Source: JAWWBN01 sp033720955 (lineage in GTDB: Bacteria; Acidobacteriota; Thermoanaerobaculia; Multivoradales; JAHEKO01). From it: a DNA stretch of 29,694 nt. The stretch is taken from NCBI GenBank assembly GCA_033720955.1, contig JAWWBN010000019.1:1-29694 (forward strand). The letters run 5' to 3'. Below are positions 7,192 to 13,777 of the stretch, one piece after another (positions within the stretch are counted from its first letter, which is position 1; each line of letters starts with the position of its first letter). Below the pieces are notes generated by a model. That model was given only the letters and a program-made list of their open reading frames with translations. It had not been told where the DNA came from and did no database searches. The translations under genes and the position numbers were made by a program.

Positions 7192-7985
7192 AGGTCGGCG
7201 CGGATCTCCCAGAGGTCGGGGAAGAGCGGCCGGAAGAGGGTCGCCCGCAGGTAGGCGGCGCCCTCCGAGCCGCCGGTGCCGCGCTTCCAGCCGATGGTCC
7301 GCTCCACCATCTTGACGTGGCGGTAGCGCCACTCCTGCAGACCCTCGTCCAGGTCCACCATCCGCTCGCACACCGAGCGCGAGAGATGGTCGGTACGGTA
7401 GACCTGGAGAAGCACCTCGCGCACCCGCGCGGACTCGGGCGGCGGCAGCCGCGGATCCCGCTCGAGGAGCTCCGCCGGGATGTCGTAGGAGCGGGCGAGA
7501 AAGCGCAGGAAGGAGGCGTAGAGGCTGGGGCTCTCGTAGACCTCCTCCAGCCGCCGCCGGCCCGGGGTGCCCGGCGGGTGGTGCTCCAGCAGCTTCTCGC
7601 GCTTCTGGCCGAGCCGGAACTCCATCTCGCGGAACTGGGCCGACTGGAAGCCGCTCGCCGATTCGAGCCGGTCGCGGAAGGAGGCGAAGGAGACCGGCGT
7701 CATGGTCTCCAGCACGTCCACCTGCGCCACCAGCGTCTTGAGGATCGTCAGGATCCGGCGGAAGGTGGCCAGCGCGTCGGGGGTCTCGCCCACCTCCAGC
7801 GTCCGCTGCAGGTGGGCGATCTCGTGGTTGACCTCCTTGAACCAGAGCTCGTAGACCTGGTGGATGACGATGAAGAGGAGCTCGTCGTGCTCGGGCCCGG
7901 GGGAGAGCGGACGCTGCAGCTCCAGCAGTCGGTCGATCTCCAGATAGCTCGAGTAGGTGAGCGCCTTCTCCCGTGAGACCGGCAT
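7188..7985 (-). CDS. kynA: Tryptophan 2,3-dioxygenase
   Basis: A haem enzyme that opens the indole ring of L-tryptophan with O2 to give N-formylkynurenine, the first step of the kynurenine pathway. The 265-residue length and motifs are typical: YSSYLEIDRLLELQ near the N-terminus, HDELLFIVIHQVYELWFK with active-site His42, SGFQSAQFREMEFRLG with the substrate-binding Arg, RYRHVKMVER with proximal haem ligand His223, and the C-terminal GWKRGTGGSEGAAYL that closes over the substrate. I place the start at the ATG at 7985 rather than the in-frame TTG at 8003. A TACGAT -10-like box lies between them and ends 6 nt before the ATG, implying a leaderless message. It heads a tightly overlapping operon with kynureninase and an HD hydrolase. 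Confidence 0.96.
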   Translation of the reverse strand: MPVSREKALTYSSYLEIDRLLELQRPLSPGPEHDELLFIVIHQVYELWFKEVNHEIAHLQRTLEVGETPDALATFRRILTILKTLVAQVDVLETMTPVSFASFRDRLESASGFQSAQFREMEFRLGQKREKLLEHHPPGTPGRRRLEEVYESPSLYASFLRFLARSYDIPAELLERDPRLPPPESARVREVLLQVYRTDHLSRSVCERMVDLDEGLQEWRYRHVKMVERTIGWKRGTGGSEGAAYLRATLFRPLFPDLWEIRADL

Positions 7986-8307
7986 CCGCTGATCGTAGCG
8001 CAACCTGCGGCCCCGCTTCCGGCTCGGGACTCCGTGCGAGGTCCGGGGCTCGCCGGCCGCAGCCGGGGGGGAGCCGGCCTAGGCGGAGTCGGCCGCCAGG
8101 TACCGGTTGATCTCGGTCTCCCAGGTGGTCATGAACCGCCGCCAGAGGCCCTCGGTGAAATCCCGGACGAGCTCCCGCCCCTCCGCAGAGAGCGCGGTGA
8201 GGGTGTAGGCGATTTCGGGCACATGAGCGGAAAGACCCGCTCCGGCGGTGCGGAATTGGTCTGCACGTGCTCGCGCCGGACCCGGGTGAAGGGCTGGATC
8301 CTCAAGG
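7986..8307. other. Intergenic stretch with at most a gene remnant
   Basis: About 320 bp lie between the dioxygenase start and the end of the DHH/CPBP gene. The only suggestive coding signal is on the minus strand: a frame ending at the TAG at 8079-8081 reads TLTALSAEGRELVRDFTEGL followed by WRRFMTTWETEINRYLAA. It looks like the C-terminal helical tail of a small protein and keeps GC-rich wobble positions. It has only a GTG at 8222 as possible start (47 residues), and upstream the frame becomes low-complexity and unlike protein. I therefore read it as a possible truncated remnant or a very small gene, unidentified. A plus-strand frame across 8034-8315 is Gly/Arg/Pro-rich and not credible. No terminator hairpin with a T run is seen. 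Confidence 0.3.
7992..7997 (-). promoter_or_regulatory. -10-like box (TACGAT) of the tryptophan dioxygenase operon
   Basis: TACGAT on the minus strand, preceded by GC, ends 6 nt before the ATG at 7985. No Shine-Dalgarno sits between the box and the ATG, so the message would be leaderless. It would drive dioxygenase, kynureninase and the HD gene together. No convincing -35 is seen. Confidence 0.45.
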
Positions 8308-10092
8308 CTAGCTGAGCCCGAAGACCACCAGGACGGCCGCCAGGCCCAGGTAGTGGAGCAGCAGGGGCGCGACCAGGCTGCCGGCCCGCTCCCGGCTCAT
8401 GGCCAGGGCGACGCCGAAGACGAACGAGGCGGCGAGCGCGAGCCCGGCCGGGAGCGCCGGCCAGAGCAGGGGGCCGCAGGAGAGCGCGGGGAGACCGGGG
8501 GAGACGGTGGCGAGGGCGTAGAGGGCGGCCGAGAGGGTCGCGGGCCAGGAGGGGAGCCACCTCGACGCCGGAGCCCGGAAGCAGGGTGCCAGGGTTCCCT
8601 GGACGAGGCCGCGGAAGGTGAGCTCCGCCGCCAGCGGCAGCAGCAGCAGCGCCAACGCCCAGGCGATGCCGTCGCCGAAGGGATCGGCGCCGCCCGCGGC
8701 CAGCCAGGCGCCGCCGGCCAGCGCCGCGACGACCGCCGGCGCGGCCAGCACGAGCCACCCGAGCGCCGCCGGAGCCTGCAGCCCGTACTGCTGACGCCGC
8801 CGGCGGGCGCGGACCACCAGGCCCGCGGCGGCGGCCAGCACGGCGCCGCCGGCGAGCCAGGCCGGCTGCAGCGATTCGATCCCGCGCCTCCAGGGCGGCG
8901 AGCCGGCGGCCAGCGACTCGGCGAGCCACCCCACGGCCATCACCAGGACCGCGGCCAGCAGCGCCAGGCCGCCGGCGGTCAGCCGCTGGATCCGGTTGGG
9001 GCGCCAGCAGGCCTCGCGGCAGGCCGCGGCGATCTCCGCCGGCTTCAGGTCGGTGCCGGTGGTGCGCGGCGAGCCGCCGATCTCGCCCGAGCCGCCCCAC
9101 CGGTTCGAGGGATCGGAGCCGCGGACCGCGGGGTCGATCTCGTTGAGCCGCTCGTACACCTGCTGCAGGTTGGCGGGCAGGAAGGAGTCCACCTGACGCA
9201 GGGTGTAGGTGCGCTCGTCCTTCTGCAGCGCGATCATCCCCAGCCGCCGGCCGAAGAGCCGCTTGAGCACCGGCTCGAGCTCGTAGATTCCCGACTCGCC
9301 GCGGCAGACCACCACGATGCGGCTCGGCGTGAGCTCGTCGCGGGCCAGCTCCTCCACCCCGAGGAGCTCGTCGAAGAAGTCCTCCGGGTAGACCAGGCTG
9401 TCGATCAGGTGGAGCAGGGCGGCGGTCTTCTCGAGAGGGCCGCTCTCCGCCCCGGCCAGCTCCAGCTCGGCCTGTCGGAGCCGGTCCAGCCGGCGGGCGA
9501 CGCCCTGGTGGTAGGGCTCGGGGAACCCGGTCAGCTCCGTCATCTCCAGCCCCTGCGCGTCGATCACCCCCTCGAGACGCACGAGGGGGACGATGGCGCG
9601 GCGTACCACCGGGTTCTCGGGCGTCAGGTGGACGCTGTTGAGGAGCACCCAGATGGCCAGGACCGTGTCCAGGTCGGGCGCGTTGGCGAGCACCCGCCAG
9701 GGCCGCTCCCGCAGGTCCAGGCCCCGCAGGACGAGGACCAGGGCCTGCTCGCAGGTGGCCAGGGTGAAGCGTCGGACGCAGCCCTCGTGGTGGTCGAGGT
9801 TGTAGACCTGGCGCTCCAGGTCGAGGAACGGCTCTCCCTGGGCGGCGCCGTCCAGGAAGATCGTGCCCTCTGGGGCCTTGCGCGCCGCGGCGGCGGTGAC
9901 CGACAGCTCCGCCTCCACCCGCACCATCACCTCCGGCGCCTCGACGCAGGTCAGGTAGACGCCCTCTTCGGCCTCCTTGATGGTGTAGCGCCCGGGCAGC
10001 TCCCGGGGCGGGTCGGGGGCGGGTTCGCGCGTGAATTGGGCCCGATCCATGGAGCTCGTCAGCGGCCTGGCACAACCGCGCCGGTCTGCCAT
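8308..10092 (-). CDS. Membrane protein with DHH-phosphoesterase-like N-terminal region and degenerate CPBP (CAAX-protease-like) C-terminal domain
   Basis: This 594-residue protein has two halves. Residues about 35-350 are soluble and carry NLDHHEG (Asp100-His101-His102), an aspartate-rich PDLDTVLAIW helix about 40 residues later, and NRWGGSGEIGGSPR, which recalls the glycine-rich loop of DHHA1 domains. I infer a DHH/DHHA1-like phosphoesterase, divergent in its motif order. Residues about 375-594 contain seven or eight hydrophobic helices ending in a CPBP-type region: AAELTFRGLVQGTL (Ala489-Glu490...Arg494) and LVAPLLLHYLGL. The canonical EExxxR is AExxxR here and the second motif (FxxxH) has lost its His, so proteolysis is doubtful. 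The start could be the ATG at 10092 or the one at 10050; neither has a good Shine-Dalgarno. It is transcribed divergently from the creatininase operon. Confidence 0.7.
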   Translation of the reverse strand: MADRRGCARPLTSSMDRAQFTREPAPDPPRELPGRYTIKEAEEGVYLTCVEAPEVMVRVEAELSVTAAAARKAPEGTIFLDGAAQGEPFLDLERQVYNLDHHEGCVRRFTLATCEQALVLVLRGLDLRERPWRVLANAPDLDTVLAIWVLLNSVHLTPENPVVRRAIVPLVRLEGVIDAQGLEMTELTGFPEPYHQGVARRLDRLRQAELELAGAESGPLEKTAALLHLIDSLVYPEDFFDELLGVEELARDELTPSRIVVVCRGESGIYELEPVLKRLFGRRLGMIALQKDERTYTLRQVDSFLPANLQQVYERLNEIDPAVRGSDPSNRWGGSGEIGGSPRTTGTDLKPAEIAAACREACWRPNRIQRLTAGGLALLAAVLVMAVGWLAESLAAGSPPWRRGIESLQPAWLAGGAVLAAAAGLVVRARRRRQQYGLQAPAALGWLVLAAPAVVAALAGGAWLAAGGADPFGDGIAWALALLLLPLAAELTFRGLVQGTLAPCFRAPASRWLPSWPATLSAALYALATVSPGLPALSCGPLLWPALPAGLALAASFVFGVALAMSRERAGSLVAPLLLHYLGLAAVLVVFGLS

Positions 10093-10129
10093 GGGTCGGC
10101 GCCGGCCGGTGGGGTGAGAGAGACCGCCT

Positions 10130-10135
10130 ATTCTA
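10130..10135 (-). promoter_or_regulatory. Possible -10 box (TAGAAT) for the DHH/CPBP gene in the divergent promoter region
   Basis: TAGAAT on the minus strand, 37 nt before the ATG at 10092, is the closest match to a sigma-70 -10 in the 68-bp region between the divergent genes. It would give a leader of about 30 nt without a clear ribosome binding site. Confidence 0.35.
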
Positions 10136-10146
10136 CCCGACCGTGC

Positions 10147-10152
10147 TAACGT
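10147..10152 (+). promoter_or_regulatory. -10-like box (TAACGT) of the creatininase-led operon
   Basis: GCTAACGT lies 8 nt before the ATG at 10161. It shares the GCTAnnnT shape seen before other genes here and supports a leaderless start at 10161 rather than the GTG at 10143, which lies upstream of the box. Confidence 0.38.
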
Positions 10153-10160
10153 CGCCGCCG

Positions 10161-10919
10161 ATGTCGTCGAGGTGGCGGTGGGCGGATCGCCCCTGGCCGG
10201 AGGTCGGCGAGCTCGACCGCCGGCGGGTGGTGGCGATCCTCCCGGTCGGCGCCGTCGAGGCGCACGGGCCGCACCTGCCGCTGGCCACCGACGTGGTCAT
10301 CGCGGAGGCCATGGCCAGGGCGGGGGCGGAGCGGCTGGCCGCGGCCGGCTACTCGCCCCTGCTGCTGCCCGCCCTGGCTTATTCGCCGGCGCCGTTCGCG
10401 GCGGGCTTCCCGGGGACGATCTCCATCCGGCCGCGGACCCTCGCGGCTCTGGTGGAGGACGTGGCGGTCTCGGTGCTGGCCTCCTACGGCGCCGCGGCTC
10501 TGGCGGTCGCCAACGCCCATCTCGATCCGGCCCACCTCGGCGCCCTGCACGCGGCGTGCGACCGGATCGCGGCGCGCGGGCTCACCGTCGCCTTCCCCGA
10601 CCTGACCCGGCGTCCGTGGGCGCCCCGGCTCACCGAGGAGTTCCGCTCCGGGGCCTGCCACGCCGGGCGCTTCGAGGGCTCGATCGTCCTCGCCACCCGT
10701 CCGGAGCAGGTCCGCGAGGACCTCCTGGCCACTCTCGAGCCCAACCCGGTGTCGCTTTCGCGGGCGATCCGCGACGGCAAGACGACCTTCGAGGAGGCCG
10801 GCGGCGCCAGCGCCTACTTCGGCGACCCGGCGGCCGCCACGGCCGAGGAGGGCCGCGCGACCGTGGCGGAGCTGGGGCGGATCCTGGAGGAGTGCGTGCG
10901 CCGGGAGATGGTGACGTGA
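10161..10919 (+). CDS. Creatininase-family amidohydrolase; candidate N-formylkynurenine hydrolase
   Basis: A 252-residue cytoplasmic metal-dependent amidohydrolase of the creatininase family. Metal ligands known from creatininase are in place: Glu33, His35 and Asp44 in VGAVEAHGPHLPLATD, and His120 in NAHLD. The second-metal glutamate is an Asp (Asp122) here. The later family motif appears as CHAGRFEGS. The family also contains the archaeal FAPy deformylase ArfB, so N-formyl hydrolysis is within its chemistry. The gene heads an operon of anthranilate-type CoA genes, and the window holds tryptophan dioxygenase and kynureninase but no classical formamidase, so removal of formate from N-formylkynurenine is an attractive but unproven role. 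Start ATG 10161 is chosen from the -10-like box 8 nt upstream. It overlaps the RidA gene by GTGA. Confidence 0.85.
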   Translation: MSSRWRWADRPWPEVGELDRRRVVAILPVGAVEAHGPHLPLATDVVIAEAMARAGAERLAAAGYSPLLLPALAYSPAPFAAGFPGTISIRPRTLAALVEDVAVSVLASYGAAALAVANAHLDPAHLGALHAACDRIAARGLTVAFPDLTRRPWAPRLTEEFRSGACHAGRFEGSIVLATRPEQVREDLLATLEPNPVSLSRAIRDGKTTFEEAGGASAYFGDPAAATAEEGRATVAELGRILEECVRREMVT

Positions 10920-11344
10920 CCCCGGAGCGTGGCTTCCGGCTGACCGCCCTCGAGCCCGACGGCCTGGCGCCGGGTCGCGGCTACTCGAACGCCGTGGTCG
11001 CCCCGGCGGGGGGTCGCCTCTGCTTCGTCGCCGGCCAGATCGGCTGGGACGCCGCGGGCCGGCTGGTGGGCCCGGGGCTCGTCGAGCAGTTCCAGCGCGC
11101 GCTCGCGAACGTGGTGGCGGCCGTGCGCGCCGCGGGGGGCGGCCCCGAGCACCTGGCGCGGCTGACGATCTACGTGGTGGACCGCGAGGAGTACCGGGCC
11201 GAGCTGACGGCGGTGGGCGAGGCCTACCGGGCGGTGATGGGCCACCACTACCCGGCCATGGCGCTGCTCGAGGTCGCGGCCCTCCTGGAGCCCGGGGCGC
11301 GGGTCGAGATCGAGGGCACCGCGGTGCTGCCGCCGGCGTCCTGA
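10916..11344 (+). CDS. RidA/YjgF/UK114-family protein lacking the signature arginine
   Basis: A 142-residue RidA-superfamily protein; family members form trimers that hydrolyse enamines or imines at subunit clefts. Family features are YSNAVVAPAGGRLCFVAGQIG near the N-terminus, the long central helix EQFQRALANVVAAVRAAGG, LTIYVVDREEY, and the C-terminal strand pair VEIEGTAVL. In RidA itself the motif PARxxVEV carries the arginine that grips the substrate carboxylate. Here it reads PAMALLEV, with Met115 in that place, which groups it with the Rid4-7 type of unknown substrates. In the Azoarcus evansii anthraniloyl-CoA gene cluster a YjgF-type protein (then called a putative translation inhibitor) is also present. 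A plausible role is hydrolysis of the cyclic enamine formed from anthraniloyl-CoA. The GTG start overlaps the preceding TGA. Confidence 0.88.
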   Translation: MTPERGFRLTALEPDGLAPGRGYSNAVVAPAGGRLCFVAGQIGWDAAGRLVGPGLVEQFQRALANVVAAVRAAGGGPEHLARLTIYVVDREEYRAELTAVGEAYRAVMGHHYPAMALLEVAALLEPGARVEIEGTAVLPPAS

Positions 11345-11355
11345 AGGGAGAGGTC

Positions 11356-12156
11356 ATGCCGATCGAGCCGGAGAGCTTCCGCTACCAGCACGACGCTGCG
11401 ACGGGCGTCGCCACCGTGACCCTCGACCGGCCCGAGCGGCTCAACGCCCTCACCTTCCAGGTCTACGAGGAGCTGCGCGACGTCTTCGGCGCCCTCGACA
11501 TCGAGCCGGGGGTGCGCTCGATCGTGCTCACCGGCGCCGGCCGGGCCTTCTGCTCCGGCGGCGACGTGGAGGAGATCATCGGACCCCTCTTCGAGCGCGA
11601 CTACCGGGGGCTCCTCGAGTTCACGCGTCTCACCGGCGACCTGATCCTGGCCATCCTGGGCTGCCGGCGGCCGGTGGTGGCCGCCCTCAACGGCACCGTG
11701 GCCGGCGCGGGGGCGGTGATCGCCTCCGCCTGCGACGTGCGGATCGCCGCCGAGGGGGCCAAGATCGCCTTCCTGTTCACCAAGGTGGGTCTCTCCGGCG
11801 CCGACATGGGCGCCTCCTGGCTGCTGCCGCGGCTGGTGGGGCACGGCCGGGCCGCAGAGATGCTGCTGACGGGCGATTTCGTGGACGCCGCCGAGGCCGA
11901 GAGGATCGGTCTCTACAACCGGGTGGTGCCCGCGGCGGAGCTGCCGGACGTCGCCCGCGACTGGGCCGAGCGGCTGGCCCGCGGCCCCTCGTTCGCCCTG
12001 GAGGTCACCAAGAAGATGCTCGTGCGGGAGGCGGCCATGGACGCACGGTCGGCCATGGCGGCGGAGACCGAGATCCAGGCCGCCTGCATGCAGGATCCCA
12101 ACTTCCGCGAGGCCTACGAGGCCTTCCGCGAGCGGCGCAAGCCGCGCTTCGAATAG
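11356..12156 (+). CDS. Enoyl-CoA hydratase/isomerase (crotonase) family protein
   Basis: A 266-residue crotonase-fold enzyme acting on a CoA thioester in the cytoplasm. Seen are the N-terminal VATVTLDRPERLNALT, the first oxyanion-hole segment GAGRAFCSGGDVEEI, the second oxyanion-hole stretch NGTVAGAGAVIASACDVRI, then KIAFLFTKVGLSGADMGASW and the C-terminal trimerisation part FRERRKPRF. The usual acidic residue of the PE(I/V) position in true hydratases is not obvious in AFLFTKVGLS. It may therefore be a hydrolase, isomerase or ring-opening member rather than a standard hydratase. The ATG has an AGGGAG Shine-Dalgarno 5 nt upstream, and gaps to both neighbours are 11 nt. In context, opening or hydration of the alicyclic CoA intermediate of anthranilate breakdown is likely. 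Confidence 0.92.
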   Translation: MPIEPESFRYQHDAATGVATVTLDRPERLNALTFQVYEELRDVFGALDIEPGVRSIVLTGAGRAFCSGGDVEEIIGPLFERDYRGLLEFTRLTGDLILAILGCRRPVVAALNGTVAGAGAVIASACDVRIAAEGAKIAFLFTKVGLSGADMGASWLLPRLVGHGRAAEMLLTGDFVDAAEAERIGLYNRVVPAAELPDVARDWAERLARGPSFALEVTKKMLVREAAMDARSAMAAETEIQAACMQDPNFREAYEAFRERRKPRFE

Positions 12157-12167
12157 GGGGTGGGGTC

Positions 12168-13346
12168 GTGAGCGAGCTCGCCGCGGTCGCCGCCTTTCTC
12201 GAGCCCGAGCACCGGGAGCTGGCCGAGCGCCTCCTCTCCTGGACCGCCGAGCGGATCCGGCCGCTCCCTCCCGCCGAGGACGACGGCGCCGCCCGGCGCC
12301 AGGCTCGGCGGCTCCTGGGCGAGCTGGGGGAGGGCGGGTGGTGCCGCTACGCCGTGCCGCCCGACCTCGGGGGCGGCGAGACGGTCGATCTCAGGGCCTG
12401 CTGCGTGATCCGGGACACCCTGGCGGCGGCGTCGCCGCTGGCCGACGCGGTCTTCGCCCTCCAGGCCCTGGGGTCGCAGCCGATCGCCCTGGCGGGCAGC
12501 GCCGAGGTGCGCGAGCGGTGGCTGCCGGAGGTGGCCGAGGGCAGGGCCATGGCGGCCTTCGCGATGACCGAGCCGGAGGCCGGCTCCGACGTGGGAGCCA
12601 TCCGCACCACGGCGCGCCGGGAGGGGGAGGGCTACCGGCTGGACGGCCGCAAGACCTACATCTCCAACGCGGGCATCGCCGACTTCTACGTCGTCTTCGC
12701 CCGTACCGGCGACCTCGAGGAGGGGACCCGGGGTCTCTCCGCCTTCGTGGTGCCCGCCGACGCCCCCGGCCTCCTCTTCGCCGGGCCCCAGGTCCTGTCC
12801 GAGCCCCACCCGCTGGGCGAGATCGAGCTGGCCGGCTGCCGGGTGCCGGCGGCGGCGCGGCTGGGGGAGGAGGGGGAGGGCTTCGCCCTGGGCATGCGCA
12901 CCCTGGACCGGCTGCGCGCCACCGTGGCGGCGGCCGCCTGCGGCATGGCGAGCCGGGCCCTGGAGGAGGCCCTGGCGCACGCCCGCGAGCGGCGGCAGTT
13001 CGGCCGTCCCCTGGCCGGCTTCCAGATGACCCGCGACAAGCTGGCGCGGATGGCCACCCGGGTGACGGCGGCGCGTCTGCTGACCTACCGCGCCGCCTGG
13101 GAGGCCGACCGGGGCGCCGAGCGGGTCACCCTGGAGTCGGCCATGGCCAAGTCGTACGCCACCGAGGCGGCGCAGAAGGTGGTCGACGACGCGGTGCAGA
13201 TCCTGGGCGGCAAGGGGGTGCTGGCCTCGAGCCCGGTGGATCGGCTCTACCGCGCCGTCCGGGCGCTCCGGGTCTACGAGGGGGCGACCGAGATCCAGCG
13301 CCTGGTGATCGCCCGCGAGCTGGTCGATCGCCGGCCTTCCTGCTAG
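12168..13346 (+). CDS. Acyl-CoA dehydrogenase
   Basis: A 392-residue FAD enzyme introducing an alpha,beta double bond into an acyl-CoA and passing electrons to ETF. Domains appear in the normal order: an all-alpha N-terminal domain, the beta-domain with AFAMTEPEAGSDVGAI and GRKTYISNAGIADFYVVFAR, and the C-terminal helical domain with RRQFGRPLAGFQMTRDKLA and QILGGKGVL. The catalytic base sits in RVYEGATEIQ, with Glu371 in the classical position. The start is GTG 12168, 11 nt after the crotonase stop, with only a G-rich stretch as ribosome binding site. It ends the creatininase-RidA-crotonase-dehydrogenase operon. A beta-oxidation-like step after dearomatisation of anthraniloyl-CoA is the likely job; substrate chain or ring specificity cannot be read from the sequence. 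Confidence 0.95.
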   Translation: MSELAAVAAFLEPEHRELAERLLSWTAERIRPLPPAEDDGAARRQARRLLGELGEGGWCRYAVPPDLGGGETVDLRACCVIRDTLAAASPLADAVFALQALGSQPIALAGSAEVRERWLPEVAEGRAMAAFAMTEPEAGSDVGAIRTTARREGEGYRLDGRKTYISNAGIADFYVVFARTGDLEEGTRGLSAFVVPADAPGLLFAGPQVLSEPHPLGEIELAGCRVPAAARLGEEGEGFALGMRTLDRLRATVAAAACGMASRALEEALAHARERRQFGRPLAGFQMTRDKLARMATRVTAARLLTYRAAWEADRGAERVTLESAMAKSYATEAAQKVVDDAVQILGGKGVLASSPVDRLYRAVRALRVYEGATEIQRLVIARELVDRRPSC

Positions 13347-13378
13347 CCTCCCGGAGGCGCGGCGGTGGCTGTCGCGAG

Positions 13379-13384
13379 GAAGGA
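13379..13384 (+). promoter_or_regulatory. Shine-Dalgarno (GAAGGAG region) deciding the start of the zinc-ribbon gene
   Basis: A GAGGAAGGAG stretch ends about 7 nt before the ATG at 13392. It favours that codon over the in-frame GTG at 13365, which has no ribosome binding site. Confidence 0.55.
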
Positions 13385-13391
13385 GCGGCCG

Positions 13392-13775
13392 ATGTTCTGT
13401 CCCGAGTGTGGAGGCGAGTTCCGGGCGGGGATCCTGGAGTGCCCCGACTGCGAGGTGGCCCTGGTGGGCGAGGTCGACGAGCCCCAGCACGATCACTCGG
13501 ACTTCGTCTCGGTCTTCTCGGCCGACGATCCGGCCATCCTGCCGGTGGCCAAGTCGTTGCTGGACGAGACGGACATCCCCTACACGGTGAAGGGGGAGGA
13601 GACGATGGCCCTGTTCCCCACGACCGGCACCGGGCTGCTGATCGACTCCGACGCCGAGGCGGCCGAGATCCTGGTGCCGGCCGATCGGGCGGAGGAGGCC
13701 GAGGAGCTCCTCGCCGAGCTGCCCGAGCCGGAGGACCCGGACCTCGATCCCCAGCTCCTGGGCGAGGAGGAGTGA
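13392..13775 (+). CDS. Zinc-ribbon plus DUF2007-like small protein
   Basis: A 127-residue acidic protein. It starts MFCPECGGEF and continues ILECPDCEVAL, giving two CxxC pairs of a zinc ribbon within the first 22 residues. Next comes a ferredoxin-like segment FVSVFSADDPAILPVAKSLL, DIPYTVKGEE, LLIDSDAEAAEILVPADRAE and a final helix, which matches the DUF2007 (putative signal-transducing, GlnB-fold-like) pattern. The C-terminus is a Glu/Asp/Pro-rich tail. Such proteins are widespread and uncharacterised; they are probably small cytoplasmic regulators or chaperone-like factors. The start at 13392 follows a strong Shine-Dalgarno. A TAGCCT sequence containing the acyl-CoA dehydrogenase stop (13344-13349) could be a -10 giving a leader of about 35 nt, though this is weak. 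Confidence 0.8.
   Translation: MFCPECGGEFRAGILECPDCEVALVGEVDEPQHDHSDFVSVFSADDPAILPVAKSLLDETDIPYTVKGEETMALFPTTGTGLLIDSDAEAAEILVPADRAEEAEELLAELPEPEDPDLDPQLLGEEE
13765..13770 (+). promoter_or_regulatory. Shine-Dalgarno (AGGAGG) of the DUF1579-like gene
   Basis: AGGAGG inside the end of the DUF2007 gene lies 7 nt before the GTG at 13778. The other in-frame GTG at 13772 is only 1 nt away from it and so is disfavoured. Confidence 0.5.
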
Positions 13776-13777
13776 GA

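Noticed and set aside
7988..8003. TTG at 8003 as start of tryptophan dioxygenase
   Set aside because: The -10-like box falls between it and the ATG at 7985, and no Shine-Dalgarno precedes the TTG.
8034..8315. Plus-strand frame of 93 codons in the gap before the DHH/CPBP gene
   Set aside because: Gly/Arg/Pro-rich, no ribosome binding site, no family resemblance; the minus-strand fragment in the same place looks more protein-like.
12114..13496. Open frame antisense to the acyl-CoA dehydrogenase gene
   Set aside because: Biased composition and complete overlap with a gene carrying all acyl-CoA dehydrogenase motifs.
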